Of a stretch of 64,000 nt of DNA, positions 21,877 to 31,255 are shown piece after piece. Position 1 is the stretch's first letter. Each line of letters starts with the position of its first letter. The translations under genes and the position numbers were made by a program. The stretch comes from Pseudomonas sp. C1C7 (GTDB lineage: Bacteria > Pseudomonadota > Gammaproteobacteria > Pseudomonadales > Pseudomonadaceae). The DNA lies in assembly GCF_013359595.1 (NCBI RefSeq), contig NZ_JABFMP010000001.1:124001-188000 (forward strand). Direction: 5' to 3'. The notes beneath the pieces were generated by a model that was not told where the DNA came from, searched no databases, and saw only the letters and a list, made by a program, of their open reading frames with translations.

Positions 21877-22911
21877 ATGTCCACTACCCTGTTCAGCCTG
21901 GCCTTCGGTGTCGGCACTCAAAACCGTCAAGGCGCCTGGCTGGAAGTGTTCTACGCACAGCCACTGCTCAACCCGTCGGCCGAACTGGTCGCGGCCATCG
22001 CCCCGATCCTGGGCTACAGCGAAGGCAACCAGGCCATCACGTTCACCAACGCCCAGGCCGCGCAACTGGCTGAAGTGGTCAAAGGTGTCGACGCCGCACA
22101 AGCTGCCCTGCTGACTCGTCTGGCCGAGAGCCACAAGCCGCTGGTCGCCACCCTGCTGGCCGAAGACGCCCAGCTGTCGTCGACCCCTGAGGCGTACCTC
22201 AAGCTGCACCTGCTGTCCCACCGTCTGGTCAAGCCGCATGGCCTGAACCTGGCCGGTATCTTCCCGTTGCTGCCGAACGTGGCCTGGACCAGCCAGGGCG
22301 CCGTTGATTTGAGCGAACTGGCCGAACTGCAACTCGAAGCTCGCCTGCGCGGCGAGCTGCTGGAAGTGTTCTCGGTGGACAAGTTCCCGAAAATGACCGA
22401 CTACGTGGTGCCGGCCGGCGTGCGTATCGCTGACGCCGCGCGTCTGCGCCTGGGCGCCTACGTGGGCGAGGGCACCACCGTGATGCACGAAGGTTTCATC
22501 AACTTCAACGCCGGCACCGAAGGCCCGGGCATGATCGAAGGCCGCGTTTCGGCGGGCGTCTTCGTCGGCAAGGGTTCGGACCTGGGCGGCGGCTGCTCGA
22601 CCATGGGCACCCTGTCGGGTGGCGGCAACATCGTGATCAAGGTCGGCGAAGGCTGCCTGATCGGCGCCAACGCCGGTATCGGCATCCCGCTGGGCGACCG
22701 CAACACGGTTGAGTCGGGCCTGTACGTGACCGCTGGCACCAAGGTGGCGCTGCTGGATGAGAACAACCAGCTGGTCAAAGTGGTCAAGGCGCGTGAGCTG
22801 GCCGGTCAGACCGACCTGCTGTTCCGCCGCAATTCGGAAACCGGCGCCGTGGAATGCAAGACCCACAAGTCGGCCATCGAACTGAACGAAGCGCTGCACG
22901 CTCACAACTAA
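21877..22911 (+). CDS. dapD: Tetrahydrodipicolinate N-succinyltransferase
   Basis: Transfers succinyl from succinyl-CoA to tetrahydrodipicolinate in the diaminopimelate/lysine pathway. It is a 344-aa protein of the long Pseudomonas/actinobacterial type. The left-handed beta-helix is visible as hexapeptide repeats from about 190 (GAYVGEGTTVMHEGFINFNAGTEGPGMIEGRVSAGVFVGKG). dapE, the next-but-one enzyme, lies 6 kb downstream on the same strand. A REP pair follows the stop. Confidence 0.95.
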   Translation: MSTTLFSLAFGVGTQNRQGAWLEVFYAQPLLNPSAELVAAIAPILGYSEGNQAITFTNAQAAQLAEVVKGVDAAQAALLTRLAESHKPLVATLLAEDAQLSSTPEAYLKLHLLSHRLVKPHGLNLAGIFPLLPNVAWTSQGAVDLSELAELQLEARLRGELLEVFSVDKFPKMTDYVVPAGVRIADAARLRLGAYVGEGTTVMHEGFINFNAGTEGPGMIEGRVSAGVFVGKGSDLGGGCSTMGTLSGGGNIVIKVGEGCLIGANAGIGIPLGDRNTVESGLYVTAGTKVALLDENNQLVKVVKARELAGQTDLLFRRNSETGAVECKTHKSAIELNEALHAHN

Positions 22912-22930
22912 GGGCAGCGTCACACGTTAT

Positions 22931-23006
22931 CTGTAGGAGCAGAGCTTGCTCGCGAAGAGGCCAGTGCGGCCGCCAAAACCTTCGCGGGCAAGCCTCGCTC
23001 CTACGG
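22931..23006. repeat. REP inverted pair
   Basis: Two facing copies of the GTAGGAGC(G)AG(G)CTTGC-CGCGAA palindrome, 22931-22957 and 22980-23006, between dapD and csdA. Confidence 0.85.
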
Positions 23007-23046
23007 GTCAAGCATCCCCCGCCCATGTTCGACAGGGCCCGATAGC

Positions 23047-24252
23047 ATGATGATTCTCTCCCCCTGGCGCGCCGACTTTCCGGCCATCGCCGCACTGCAA
23101 CGGCAAGCCCAGACCTATCTGGACAACGCCGCCACCACGCAAAAACCCCAAGCCCTGCTCGACGCCCTGGCGCATTACTACGCCAATGGCGCCGCTAACG
23201 TGCATCGCGCGCAACACCTGCCGGGCGCCCACGCCACCCAGGCGTTCGAAGACAGCCGGCACAAGGCCGCGCAATGGCTCAATGCCGGTGACAGCGGGCA
23301 GATCATCTTTACCCACGGCGCGACCTCTGCGCTGAACCTCCTGGCCTATGGCCTGGAATCTCTATTCCAACCGGGCGATGAAATTGTCATCAGCGCCCTG
23401 GAGCATCACGCCAACCTGCTGCCCTGGCAGCAACTGGCCCATCGTCGCGACCTGAAACTGGTGGTGCTGCCACTGGATGCCTTTGGTGTGATCGACCTCG
23501 ACGCGGCCAGCCAATTGATCGGCCCGCGCACCCGCCTGCTGGCGGTCAGTCAGTTGTCCAATGTGATTGGCGCCTGGCAGCCGTTGCCCGCGTTGCTGGC
23601 GATGGCCAAGGCCCATGGCGCGCTGACCGTCATCGATGGCGCCCAGGGCGTGGTCCATGGCCGTCATGACGTGCAGGCGCTGGGTTGCGATTTCTATGTG
23701 TTCTCCAGTCACAAGCTCTACGGCCCCGATGGCCTGGGCGTGTTGTTCGGGCGCAACGAAGCCCTGCAGCAACTGCGTCCCTGGCAGTTCGGCGGCGAGA
23801 TGGTGCTGGACGCCAACTACCAGGACGCACGCTTTCGTCCGGCGCCGCTGGGTTTCGAGGCGGGCACACCGCCGGTTTCCAGCGTCATCGGCCTGGGCGC
23901 GACCCTGGATTACCTGAGCAATCTGGATCAGCACGCCGTTTGCGCCCATGAAGCGGCGCTGCATGACTGCCTGCTCAAGGGCCTGCAATCTCGCACGGGC
24001 GTCCGCCTGCTGGGCAAGCCGCAAGTGGCGCTGGCCAGTTTTACCGTCGAGGGTGTGCATAACTCGGATTTGGCGCACCTGCTGACCGAGCAAGGCATTG
24101 CCGTCCGCGCCGGTCACCACTGCGCCATGCCGCTGCTCAAAAGCTACGAGCTGGCCGGGGCGATTCGGGTGTCGCTGGCGCTGTACAACGATTCCGAAGA
24201 TCTGGAACGCTTCTTCAGCGCACTGGACCAGGCGCTGGAGCTGCTGCGATGA
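23047..24252 (+). CDS. csdA: Cysteine desulfurase CsdA
   Basis: PLP-dependent enzyme that takes sulfur from cysteine as a persulfide and passes it to CsdE. It is 401 aa, with the PLP lysine K223 (SSHKLYGPDG) and persulfide-forming C359 (RAGHHCAMP). The group II (SufS/CsdA) features are clear. The next gene, csdE, overlaps by ATGA, and tcdA, whose product works with this pair, lies opposite. Together they supply sulfur for tRNA cyclic t6A formation and other uses. Confidence 0.94.
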   Translation: MMILSPWRADFPAIAALQRQAQTYLDNAATTQKPQALLDALAHYYANGAANVHRAQHLPGAHATQAFEDSRHKAAQWLNAGDSGQIIFTHGATSALNLLAYGLESLFQPGDEIVISALEHHANLLPWQQLAHRRDLKLVVLPLDAFGVIDLDAASQLIGPRTRLLAVSQLSNVIGAWQPLPALLAMAKAHGALTVIDGAQGVVHGRHDVQALGCDFYVFSSHKLYGPDGLGVLFGRNEALQQLRPWQFGGEMVLDANYQDARFRPAPLGFEAGTPPVSSVIGLGATLDYLSNLDQHAVCAHEAALHDCLLKGLQSRTGVRLLGKPQVALASFTVEGVHNSDLAHLLTEQGIAVRAGHHCAMPLLKSYELAGAIRVSLALYNDSEDLERFFSALDQALELLR

Positions 24253-24653
24253 ACCTGCCTGCCGACGCCGTGGCTGCGCTGCAAGCCTTTCAGAACCTGC
24301 CGGGCTGGGAACAACGGGCTCGCTTGTTGATGCAATGGGGCGAGCGCCTGCCGGCGTTGAGTGATGTGGATAAAGTCGACGCCAACCGCGTGCATGGCTG
24401 CGAGAGCCAGGTGTGGCTGGTGGGCGAGTTGCAGGACGGCCACTGGCAGTTCCGGGCCGTTAGCGATGCGCGGTTGATTCGTGGGTTGGTGGCGTTGCTG
24501 CTGGCGCGGGTCAACGGATTGTCGGCGGCCGAGTTGCAGCAGGTGGATTTGCCCGGGTGGTTCGAGCAGCTTGGGCTGTCGCGGCAGTTGTCGCCGTCGC
24601 GCAGTAATGGCTTGAACGCCGTGCTTCAGCGGATGCGTGAACTGGCTGGTTGA
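24249..24653 (+). CDS. csdE: SufE-family sulfur acceptor CsdE
   Basis: A 134-aa SufE-like protein that accepts sulfane sulfur from CsdA at C51 (RVHGCESQVW). It is coupled to csdA by ATGA. A hairpin flanked by GTAGGAGC/GCTCCTAC follows and separates it from the convergent tcdA. Confidence 0.9.
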   Translation: MNLPADAVAALQAFQNLPGWEQRARLLMQWGERLPALSDVDKVDANRVHGCESQVWLVGELQDGHWQFRAVSDARLIRGLVALLLARVNGLSAAELQQVDLPGWFEQLGLSRQLSPSRSNGLNAVLQRMRELAG

Positions 24654-24670
24654 TCCCTGCAAAATTCCCG

Positions 24671-24700
24671 TGTAGGAGCTGCCGAAGGCTGCTCCTACAG
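24671..24700. repeat. Short REP-like hairpin, possible two-way terminator
   Basis: TGTAGGAGC and GCTCCTACA arms around GCCGAAGGC, between convergent csdE and tcdA. Confidence 0.7.
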
Positions 24701-24711
24701 GGGAAACCGCG

Positions 24712-25524
24712 TCAGGTTTGGGGTTTGATGCGATCCGCCGGCCGCCGCACGCCCGCCACGATCTTGTCCACAGCCTTGGTCGCCGCGACCATGCCGAACG
24801 TCGCCGTGACCATCATCACCGCGCCAAATCCCCCGGCGCAGTCCAGCTTCACGCCATCTCCGACAAAACTCTTCTGCAAGCAGATGCTGCCGTCCGGTTT
24901 CGGGTAGCGCAGCTGTTCGGTGGAGAACACGCACGGCACGCTGTAATGGCGGGTCACGGTGCGGGAGAAGCCGTAGTCACGGCGCAAGGTGGAGCGCACT
25001 TTGGAGGCCAGCGGGTCGTTGAAGGTGCGGTTCAGGTCGCAGACCTGGATCAGCGTCGGATCGATCTGCCCGCCCGCGCCGCCGGTGGTGATGATCTGGA
25101 TCTTGCGCCGCTTGCACCAGGCGATCAGCGCCGCCTTGGCGTTGACGCTGTCGATGCAGTCGATCACGCAGTCGATGTTGGGCGTGATGTACTCGGCCAT
25201 GGTGTCGCGGGTCACGAAATCGGCGACCGCATGCACCTTGCAATCCGGGTTGATCCCGCGCAGCCGCTCGGCCATGACCTCGACCTTGGGTTTGCCGACG
25301 GTGCTGTCCAGTGCGTGCAACTGGCGGTTGGCGTTGCTGACGCAGACGTCGTCCAGGTCAAACAGGGAAATCTCGCCCACTCCGCTGCGGGCCATGGCTT
25401 CCGCCGCCCAGGAACCGACGCCGCCGACGCCGACGATCGCCACATGGGCCGCACGCAGGCGTTCCAGCCCTTCGATCCCGTACAAACGGGCGATGCCAGC
25501 AAACCGCGGATCTTCTGTACTCAT
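24712..25524 (-). CDS. tcdA: tRNA threonylcarbamoyladenosine dehydratase
   Basis: E1-like enzyme (CsdL/TcdA) that uses ATP to cyclise t6A at position 37 of tRNAs. It is 270 aa, with the nucleotide-binding motif IVGVGGVGSWAAEA and the following FDLDDVCVSNANRQ, as in ThiF/MoeB. The C-terminal segment RTVTRHYSVPCVFSTEQ is family-typical. The start at 25524 (MSTEDPRF) is preferred over two upstream in-frame Met codons. Beside csdA/csdE, with which it acts. tsaB, for the t6A precursor, lies further along. Confidence 0.92.
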   Translation of the reverse strand: MSTEDPRFAGIARLYGIEGLERLRAAHVAIVGVGGVGSWAAEAMARSGVGEISLFDLDDVCVSNANRQLHALDSTVGKPKVEVMAERLRGINPDCKVHAVADFVTRDTMAEYITPNIDCVIDCIDSVNAKAALIAWCKRRKIQIITTGGAGGQIDPTLIQVCDLNRTFNDPLASKVRSTLRRDYGFSRTVTRHYSVPCVFSTEQLRYPKPDGSICLQKSFVGDGVKLDCAGGFGAVMMVTATFGMVAATKAVDKIVAGVRRPADRIKPQT

Positions 25525-25752
25525 GACCATCACCTCAAAAACCGGCGCGCATTATAGGGCTTCGCAGCTGCAAGTTTTAAGCTTCAAGCTACAAGTGTAA
25601 GAACTTATGTGAATCAGAATTGCCCAACATCAGGCAATTCCCTGTCTGCTGTACGGTCAGGGAAGGCCCGGTGTAGGATGCGCGCCCCCGCTCTAGAGCA
25701 GCCGACAGCCAACCGTTCCTTCGTTCCACAGCCTTTGGAACCTGAAATAGCT
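25525..25752. promoter_or_regulatory. Divergent intergenic region tcdA / ndvB-like
   Basis: 228 bases with no gene. It should hold promoters for both genes. It contains a short stretch of the AAGCTTCAAGCTxCAAG repeat (25573-25597), also seen at 30965-31041, and a dyad AATTGCC...GGCAATT (25619-25640). Confidence 0.4.
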
Positions 25753-28344
25753 ATGTCATCCCGTAAATTTGGACTCAACCTGGTCGTGGTGCTCGCCATC
25801 GCGGCCTTGTTTACCGGCTTCTGGGCGTTGATCAACCGCCCGGTCACCGCCCCCAACTGGCCCGAGCAGATCTCCGGCTTCTCCTATTCGCCGTTCCAGC
25901 AAGGCCAATTCCCACAGAAGCAGCAGTACCCGTCTGACGATGAGATGCGCCGCGACCTGGAAATCATGAGCAAGCTGACGGACAACATCCGTACTTACTC
26001 GGTCGACGGCACCCTGGAAGACATCCCGAAACTGGCGGAAGAATTCGGCCTGCGGGTGACCCTGGGGATCTGGATCAGCCCGGATCAGGAACGCAACGAG
26101 CGGGAAATCGCCCGCGCCATCGAACTGGCCAATACCTCGCGCAGCGTGGTTCGCGTAGTGGTCGGCAACGAAGCGATCTTCCGCAAGGAAATCACCGCCA
26201 AGGACCTCAGTGTCATCCTCGATCGCGTCCGCGCGGCCGTGAAGGTGCCGGTGACCACGTCGGAGCAGTGGCACGTCTGGGAAGAACACCCGGAACTGGC
26301 CAAGCACGTCGACCTGATCGCCGCCCACGTCCTGCCCTACTGGGAATTCATCCCGATGGACAAGGCCGGGCAGTTCGTCCTCGACCGCGCCCGCGATCTG
26401 AAGAAGATGTTCCCGAAAAAGCCGCTGCTGCTGTCCGAAGTGGGCTGGCCGAGCAACGGCCGCATGCGCGGTGGCGCCGATGCGTCGCCCGCCGACCAGG
26501 CGATCTATCTGCGCACCCTGGTCAACAAGCTCAACCGCCAGGGCTTCAACTACTTCGTGATCGAAGCCTTCGACCAGCCGTGGAAGGCCAGTGACGAAGG
26601 TTCGGTGGGTGCCTACTGGGGCGTGTTCAACGCCGCCCGCCAGCAGAAATTCAACTTCGAAGGCCCGGTGGTCGCGATTCCGCAATGGCGGGTGCTGGCG
26701 ATCGGTTCGGTGGTATTGGCGCTGCTGTCGCTGACCCTGCTGATGATCGACGGCTCGGCCCTGCGCCAGCGTGGCCGCACCTTCCTGACCTTCATCGCGT
26801 TCCTGTGCGGTTCGGTGCTGGTGTGGATCGGTTACGACTACAGCCAGCAATACAGCACCTGGTTCAGCCTGACGGTCGGCTTCCTCCTGGCGCTCGGTGC
26901 GCTGGGGGTGTTCATCGTGTTGCTCACCGAGGCTCACGAACTGGCCGAGGCGGTGTGGATTCACAAGCGCCGACGGGAATTCCTGCCGGTAGTGGGTGAT
27001 TCCAACTATCGTCCGAAAGTCTCGATCCATGTGCCGTGCTACAACGAGCCGCCGGAGATGGTCAAACAGACCCTCAATGCCCTGGCCAACCTCGACTATC
27101 CGGACTTCGAAGTCCTGATCATCGACAACAACACCAAGGACCCGGCGGTCTGGGAACCGGTGCGTGACTATTGCGCCACCTTGGGTCCGCGCTTCAAATT
27201 CTTCCACGTCGCGCCATTGGCTGGCTTCAAGGGCGGCGCGCTGAACTACCTGATTCCGCACACCGCCAAGGATGCCGAAGTGATCGCGGTGATCGACTCC
27301 GATTACTGCGTGCACCCCAACTGGCTCAAGCACATGGTGCCGCACTTCGCCGATCCGAAGATCGCCGTGGTGCAGTCGCCGCAGGACTACCGCGACCAGA
27401 ACGAAAGCACCTTCAAGAAGCTGTGCTACGCCGAATACAAGGGCTTCTTCCACATCGGCATGGTCACGCGCAACGACCGTGACGCGATCATCCAGCACGG
27501 CACCATGACCATGACCCGTCGCTCGGTGCTCGAGGAACTGGGCTGGGCCGACTGGTGCATCTGCGAAGACGCCGAGCTGGGCTTGCGTGTATTCGAGAAA
27601 GGCCTGTCGGCGGCGTACTACCACGACAGCTACGGCAAGGGCCTGATGCCCGATACTTTCATCGACTTCAAGAAACAGCGTTTCCGCTGGGCCTATGGCG
27701 CGATCCAGATCATCAAGCGACACACCCGCAGCCTGCTGCGCGGCAAGGACACCGAGCTGACCCGCGGCCAGCGCTACCACTTCCTCGCGGGCTGGCTGCC
27801 GTGGGTGGCGGACGGCATGAACATCTTCTTCACCGTCGGCGCGCTGTTGTGGTCGGCGGCGATGATCATCGTGCCGCAGCGGGTCGATCCGCCGCTGCTG
27901 ATTTTCGCGATCCCGCCGTTGGCGCTGTTCGTGTTCAAGGTCGGCAAGATCATCTTCCTCTACCGTCGCGCCGTCGGCGTGAACCTCAAGGATGCGTTCT
28001 GCGCGGCCCTGGCTGGCCTGGCGTTGTCGCACACCATCGCCAAGGCGGTGCTGTACGGTTTCTTCACCAGCAGCATTCCGTTTTTCCGCACCCCGAAGAA
28101 CGCCGACAATCACGGCTTCTGGGTGGCGATTTCGGAAGCGCGCGAAGAGCTGTTCATCATGCTCCTGCTGTGGGGCGCGGCGCTGGGGATCTTCCTGGTC
28201 AACGGCATGCCGAGCAACGACATGCGCTTCTGGGTGACCATGCTGCTGGTGCAGTCGCTGCCCTACCTGGCGGCGCTGATCATGGCGTTCCTGTCATCGC
28301 TGCCAAAACCTGCGGCCGAAGTGGAAACGGCGCCTGCGCTGTAA
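25753..28344 (+). CDS. Membrane glucan synthase, GH17 plus GT2 (NdvB type)
   Basis: An 863-aa inner-membrane protein. After one N-terminal membrane segment (about 7-27), residues 40-310 form a periplasmic GH17 domain with the signature LSEVGWPSNG (catalytic Glu). Membrane helices at about 320-400 lead to a cytoplasmic GT2 domain (about 425-690) with VIDSDY, the CEDAELG acceptor motif and QRFRWAYG (QxxRW). More membrane helices follow. This build matches P. aeruginosa NdvB, which makes cyclic beta-1,3-glucans linked to osmoadaptation and biofilm antibiotic tolerance. The start at 25753 (MSSRKFG) excludes an unlikely 48-residue extension. Confidence 0.85.
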   Translation: MSSRKFGLNLVVVLAIAALFTGFWALINRPVTAPNWPEQISGFSYSPFQQGQFPQKQQYPSDDEMRRDLEIMSKLTDNIRTYSVDGTLEDIPKLAEEFGLRVTLGIWISPDQERNEREIARAIELANTSRSVVRVVVGNEAIFRKEITAKDLSVILDRVRAAVKVPVTTSEQWHVWEEHPELAKHVDLIAAHVLPYWEFIPMDKAGQFVLDRARDLKKMFPKKPLLLSEVGWPSNGRMRGGADASPADQAIYLRTLVNKLNRQGFNYFVIEAFDQPWKASDEGSVGAYWGVFNAARQQKFNFEGPVVAIPQWRVLAIGSVVLALLSLTLLMIDGSALRQRGRTFLTFIAFLCGSVLVWIGYDYSQQYSTWFSLTVGFLLALGALGVFIVLLTEAHELAEAVWIHKRRREFLPVVGDSNYRPKVSIHVPCYNEPPEMVKQTLNALANLDYPDFEVLIIDNNTKDPAVWEPVRDYCATLGPRFKFFHVAPLAGFKGGALNYLIPHTAKDAEVIAVIDSDYCVHPNWLKHMVPHFADPKIAVVQSPQDYRDQNESTFKKLCYAEYKGFFHIGMVTRNDRDAIIQHGTMTMTRRSVLEELGWADWCICEDAELGLRVFEKGLSAAYYHDSYGKGLMPDTFIDFKKQRFRWAYGAIQIIKRHTRSLLRGKDTELTRGQRYHFLAGWLPWVADGMNIFFTVGALLWSAAMIIVPQRVDPPLLIFAIPPLALFVFKVGKIIFLYRRAVGVNLKDAFCAALAGLALSHTIAKAVLYGFFTSSIPFFRTPKNADNHGFWVAISEAREELFIMLLLWGAALGIFLVNGMPSNDMRFWVTMLLVQSLPYLAALIMAFLSSLPKPAAEVETAPAL

Positions 28345-28361
28345 ATCTTCACCGATGTACT

Positions 28362-28390
28362 AAACGGCGGCCTATGGTCGCCGTTTTGCT
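28362..28390 (+). terminator. Terminator after the ndvB-like gene
   Basis: AAACGGCG (28362-28369), loop GCCTATGGT, CGCCGTTT (28379-28386) followed by TGCTTT. Confidence 0.7.
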
Positions 28391-28433
28391 TTAAGATAAC
28401 CGCCATTTTGCGGGGCCCTGTCCCCCACATTCC

Positions 28434-28523
28434 CTGTAGGAGCGAGGCTTGCCCGCGAACGAAGCGACTCGGTGTAACAGATACACCTCATCATCGTTCT
28501 TCGCGGGCAAGCCTCGCTCCTAC
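28434..28523. repeat. REP inverted pair
   Basis: Facing copies of GTAGGAGCGAGGCTTGCCCG(CGAA) between the ndvB-like gene and dapE, with a 37-base centre. Confidence 0.85.
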
Positions 28524-28546
28524 TACGATCTTCCGGAGTTTTTTCC

Positions 28547-29698
28547 ATGACGGCCCACGCCGACCTTTCGCCGACCCTCCAACTCGCCATCGACCTGATC
28601 CGCCGTCCGTCCGTGACGCCGGTCGACGCCGATTGCCAGAAGCAGATGATGCAGCGCCTGGGCGATGCCGGTTTTGCACTGGAACCGATGCGTATCGAAG
28701 ATGTGGACAACTTCTGGGCCACCCACGGCAAGCACGACGGCCCGGTGCTGTGCTTCGCCGGCCACACCGACGTGGTGCCGACCGGTCCCGTGACCGCCTG
28801 GCAGATCGACCCGTTCAATGCCGTGATCGACGAACACGGCATGCTCTGCGGCCGTGGCGCGGCGGACATGAAAGGCAGCCTGGCGTCCATGACCGTGGCC
28901 GCCGAGCGCTTCGTCGCCGACTACCCGGATCACAAGGGCAAGGTCGCGTTCCTGATCACCAGCGACGAGGAAGGCCCGGCGCACCACGGCACCAAGGCGG
29001 TGGTCGAGCGTCTGGCGGCCCGCAAGGAGCGTCTGGACTGGTGCATCGTCGGCGAGCCGTCGAGCACTTCCCTGGTCGGTGACGTGGTCAAGAACGGCCG
29101 TCGCGGTTCCCTCGGCGCCAAGCTGACCGTACGCGGTGTGCAAGGTCACGTGGCCTACCCGCACCTGGCCAAGAACCCGATCCACCTCGCCGCCCCGGCC
29201 CTGGCCGAACTGGCCGCCGAGCATTGGGACCACGGCAATGATTTCTTCCCGCCGACCAGCTTCCAGATCTCCAACGTCAACTCCGGCACCGGCGCGACCA
29301 ACGTGATTCCCGGTGACCTGGTGGCGGTGTTCAATTTCCGCTTCTCCACCGAGTCCACGGTAGAAGGCCTGCAGAAGCGCGTGGCCGATATCCTCGACAA
29401 GCACGACCTGGACTGGCACATCGACTGGGCGCTGTCCGGCCTGCCGTTCCTCACCGAACCGGGCGCGCTGCTCGACGCGGTCTCCTCGAGCATCAAGGAC
29501 ATCACCGGTCGCGAAACCAAGGCCTCCACCAGCGGCGGCACCTCCGACGGTCGCTTCATCGCCACCATGGGCACCCAGGTGGTCGAGCTGGGCCCGGTCA
29601 ACGCCACCATCCACCAGGTCAACGAGCGCGTACTGGCCGCCGACCTCGATGTGCTGACCGAGATCTACTACCAGACCCTCGTCAAGTTGCTCGCCTGA
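28547..29698 (+). CDS. dapE: Succinyl-diaminopimelate desuccinylase
   Basis: Zinc-dependent M20 hydrolase that releases succinate from N-succinyl-LL-diaminopimelate, yielding LL-DAP for lysine and peptidoglycan. It is 383 aa. Metal ligands are H73 and D107 ([18 protein letters not shown]), and the catalytic Glu pair lies in TSDEEGPA. The C-terminal [13 protein letters not shown] matches DapE. The stop shares a base with the rlmA start (TGATG), so they form one unit. Confidence 0.95.
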   Translation: MTAHADLSPTLQLAIDLIRRPSVTPVDADCQKQMMQRLGDAGFALEPMRIEDVDNFWATHGKHDGPVLCFAGHTDVVPTGPVTAWQIDPFNAVIDEHGMLCGRGAADMKGSLASMTVAAERFVADYPDHKGKVAFLITSDEEGPAHHGTKAVVERLAARKERLDWCIVGEPSSTSLVGDVVKNGRRGSLGAKLTVRGVQGHVAYPHLAKNPIHLAAPALAELAAEHWDHGNDFFPPTSFQISNVNSGTGATNVIPGDLVAVFNFRFSTESTVEGLQKRVADILDKHDLDWHIDWALSGLPFLTEPGALLDAVSSSIKDITGRETKASTSGGTSDGRFIATMGTQVVELGPVNATIHQVNERVLAADLDVLTEIYYQTLVKLLA

Positions 29699-30507
29699 TG
29701 CTTGCTTGCCCGATCTGCAGCGAGCCGCTCAATGCGGTGGACAACGGCGTGGTCTGCCCCGCCGGGCATCGGTTCGACCGTGCACGCCAGGGTTACTTGA
29801 ACCTGTTGCCGGTGCAGCACAAGAACAGCCGTGATCCTGGGGATAACCAGGCGATGGTCGAAGCCCGTCGCGACTTCCTCAATGCCGGGCACTATGCGCC
29901 GGTGGCCAGGCGCCTGGCGGAACTGGCGGCCGGTTACGCGCCAGCGCGCTGGGTCGACATCGGCTGCGGCGAGGGTTACTACACCGCGCAGATCGCCGAA
30001 GCCCTGCCGGACGCCGATGGCTACGCCCTGGACATTTCCCGGGAAGCGGTCAAACGCGCCTGCAAACGCAATCCGAAACTGACCTGGTTGATCGCCAGCA
30101 TGGCCCGGGTGCCGCTGGCCTCGGGCAGCTGCCAGTTCCTGGCCAGCGTCTTCAGCCCGCTGGATTGGGAAGAAGCCAAGCGCCTGCTCAGCCCCGGCGG
30201 CGGCCTGATGAAAGTCGGGCCGACCAGCGGCCACCTGATGGAATTGCGCGAGCGGCTGTACGACGAAGTCCGCGAATACACCGACGACAAGCATCTGGCC
30301 CTGGTGCCCGAAGGTATGGCGCTGGCCCACAGCGAAACCCTGGAATTCAAACTGACGCTAACCAGCGGTCAGGACCGGGCGAACCTGCTGGCCATGACGC
30401 CCCACGGCTGGCGCGCCAGTGCCGAGCGCCGGGCCGCGGTGATCGAGCAGGCCGAGCCGTTCGAGGTCACGGTCTCGATGCGCTACGATTATTTCGTTCT
30501 TCAATAA
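29698..30507 (+). CDS. rlmA: 23S rRNA (guanine-N1) methyltransferase RlmA
   Basis: A 269-aa enzyme that methylates G745 of 23S rRNA (family RlmA-I). The N-terminal zinc ribbon is CPIC...CPAGH, followed by FDRARQGYLNLL. The SAM-binding motif is WVDIGCGEGYYTAQIAEALP, then the acidic YALDISREAVKRA. Translation is coupled to dapE. Confidence 0.92.
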   Translation: MLACPICSEPLNAVDNGVVCPAGHRFDRARQGYLNLLPVQHKNSRDPGDNQAMVEARRDFLNAGHYAPVARRLAELAAGYAPARWVDIGCGEGYYTAQIAEALPDADGYALDISREAVKRACKRNPKLTWLIASMARVPLASGSCQFLASVFSPLDWEEAKRLLSPGGGLMKVGPTSGHLMELRERLYDEVREYTDDKHLALVPEGMALAHSETLEFKLTLTSGQDRANLLAMTPHGWRASAERRAAVIEQAEPFEVTVSMRYDYFVLQ

Positions 30508-30588
30508 CCCGACCATTTGGCCCTGGACGACGGTTCAAGGCCGGCTAAATCCGCGAATGGATTTTTCAGACACGCAACGAGGACATCC

Positions 30589-30966
30589 ATGCGCCAGCCC
30601 GATATCGAGATTTACCTGAAAGACGCCGACGTCGACCACAAGGCCATCGCCGCCTGGCTCGGCGCCGCGCTGGGCCCGTGCAGCGACTGGGTGCAGAAAG
30701 GCCAGACCTTCAAGTGCAAGGCCGGCAACGTCCCGGTGACCTGGCTGCCCAAGGCCGTGGGCAAATGGAACAGCCTGTACCTGGAAAGCGACGAGACCCC
30801 GTGGGACGACGACATCGCCTGCGCCCGCGCAGCCTTCGCCGCGCTGAACGTCGAAGTACGTTGCGCGCCGGGCAGCTGGGTCGAGGAAGAAAGTGAAGAA
30901 GCGGCGGATCGCTGGATTCGCATCAGCGCCGATGGTGAGGAAGAGATCGTCTGGCGGACTGCCTAA
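30589..30966 (+). CDS. Conserved Pseudomonas protein of unknown function
   Basis: A 125-aa acidic protein, MRQPDIEIYLKDADVDHKAIAAWLGAALGPCSDWVQKGQTFKCKAG. It reads as a compact alpha/beta domain ending in EEADRWIRISADGEEEIVWRT. AACGAGGAC precedes the ATG. Orphan between rlmA and the cold-shock gene; no motif suggests an activity. Confidence 0.75.
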   Translation: MRQPDIEIYLKDADVDHKAIAAWLGAALGPCSDWVQKGQTFKCKAGNVPVTWLPKAVGKWNSLYLESDETPWDDDIACARAAFAALNVEVRCAPGSWVEEESEEAADRWIRISADGEEEIVWRTA

Positions 30967-31041
30967 GCTTCAAGCTTCAAGCTTCAAGCCCCAAGCCCCA
31001 AGCCAATCTGCTTGCAGCTTGAGGCTTGCAGCTTGCAGCTT
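30965..31041. repeat. Tandem AAGCTTC / AAGCCCC repeat with inverted copy
   Basis: Tandem GCTTCAA units and GCCCCAA units run from 30967 to 31002, then GCTTGCAGCTTGAGGCTTGCAGC on the other arm to 31041. The two arms can pair into a long imperfect hairpin between two convergent genes. A short relative occurs at 25573-25597. Confidence 0.7.
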
Positions 31042-31045
31042 CCTA

Positions 31046-31255
31046 CTACAGCCCTACCACATCCTCAGCCTGCAACCCCTTCTGCCCTTCCACCACCGCG
31101 TATTCAACCTGCTGACCTTCAGTCAGCGAACGGTGGCCTTCGCCGCGGATCGCACGGTAGTGCACGAACACGTCCACCCCATCCGGACGCTGAATGAAGC
31201 CGTAGCCCTTGGCGTCGTTGAACCACTTCACGTTGCCGGTTTCACGTGTTGCCAT
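31046..31255 (-). CDS. Cold-shock domain protein
   Basis: A 69-aa cold-shock protein (OB fold) that binds single-stranded RNA or DNA. RNP1 is KGYGFIQ and RNP2 is [21 protein letters not shown] is the usual start. It resembles the CapB/CspA group of Pseudomonas; it is not clear which paralogue. Divergent from plsB. Confidence 0.92.
   Translation of the reverse strand: MATRETGNVKWFNDAKGYGFIQRPDGVDVFVHYRAIRGEGHRSLTEGQQVEYAVVEGQKGLQAEDVVGL

Noticed and set aside
25756..28113. A 785-codon open frame antisense to the NdvB-type gene
   Set aside because: High GC leaves the opposite frame open. The protein is His/Arg/Gln-rich without domains, while the plus-strand frame has clear GH17 and GT2 motifs.
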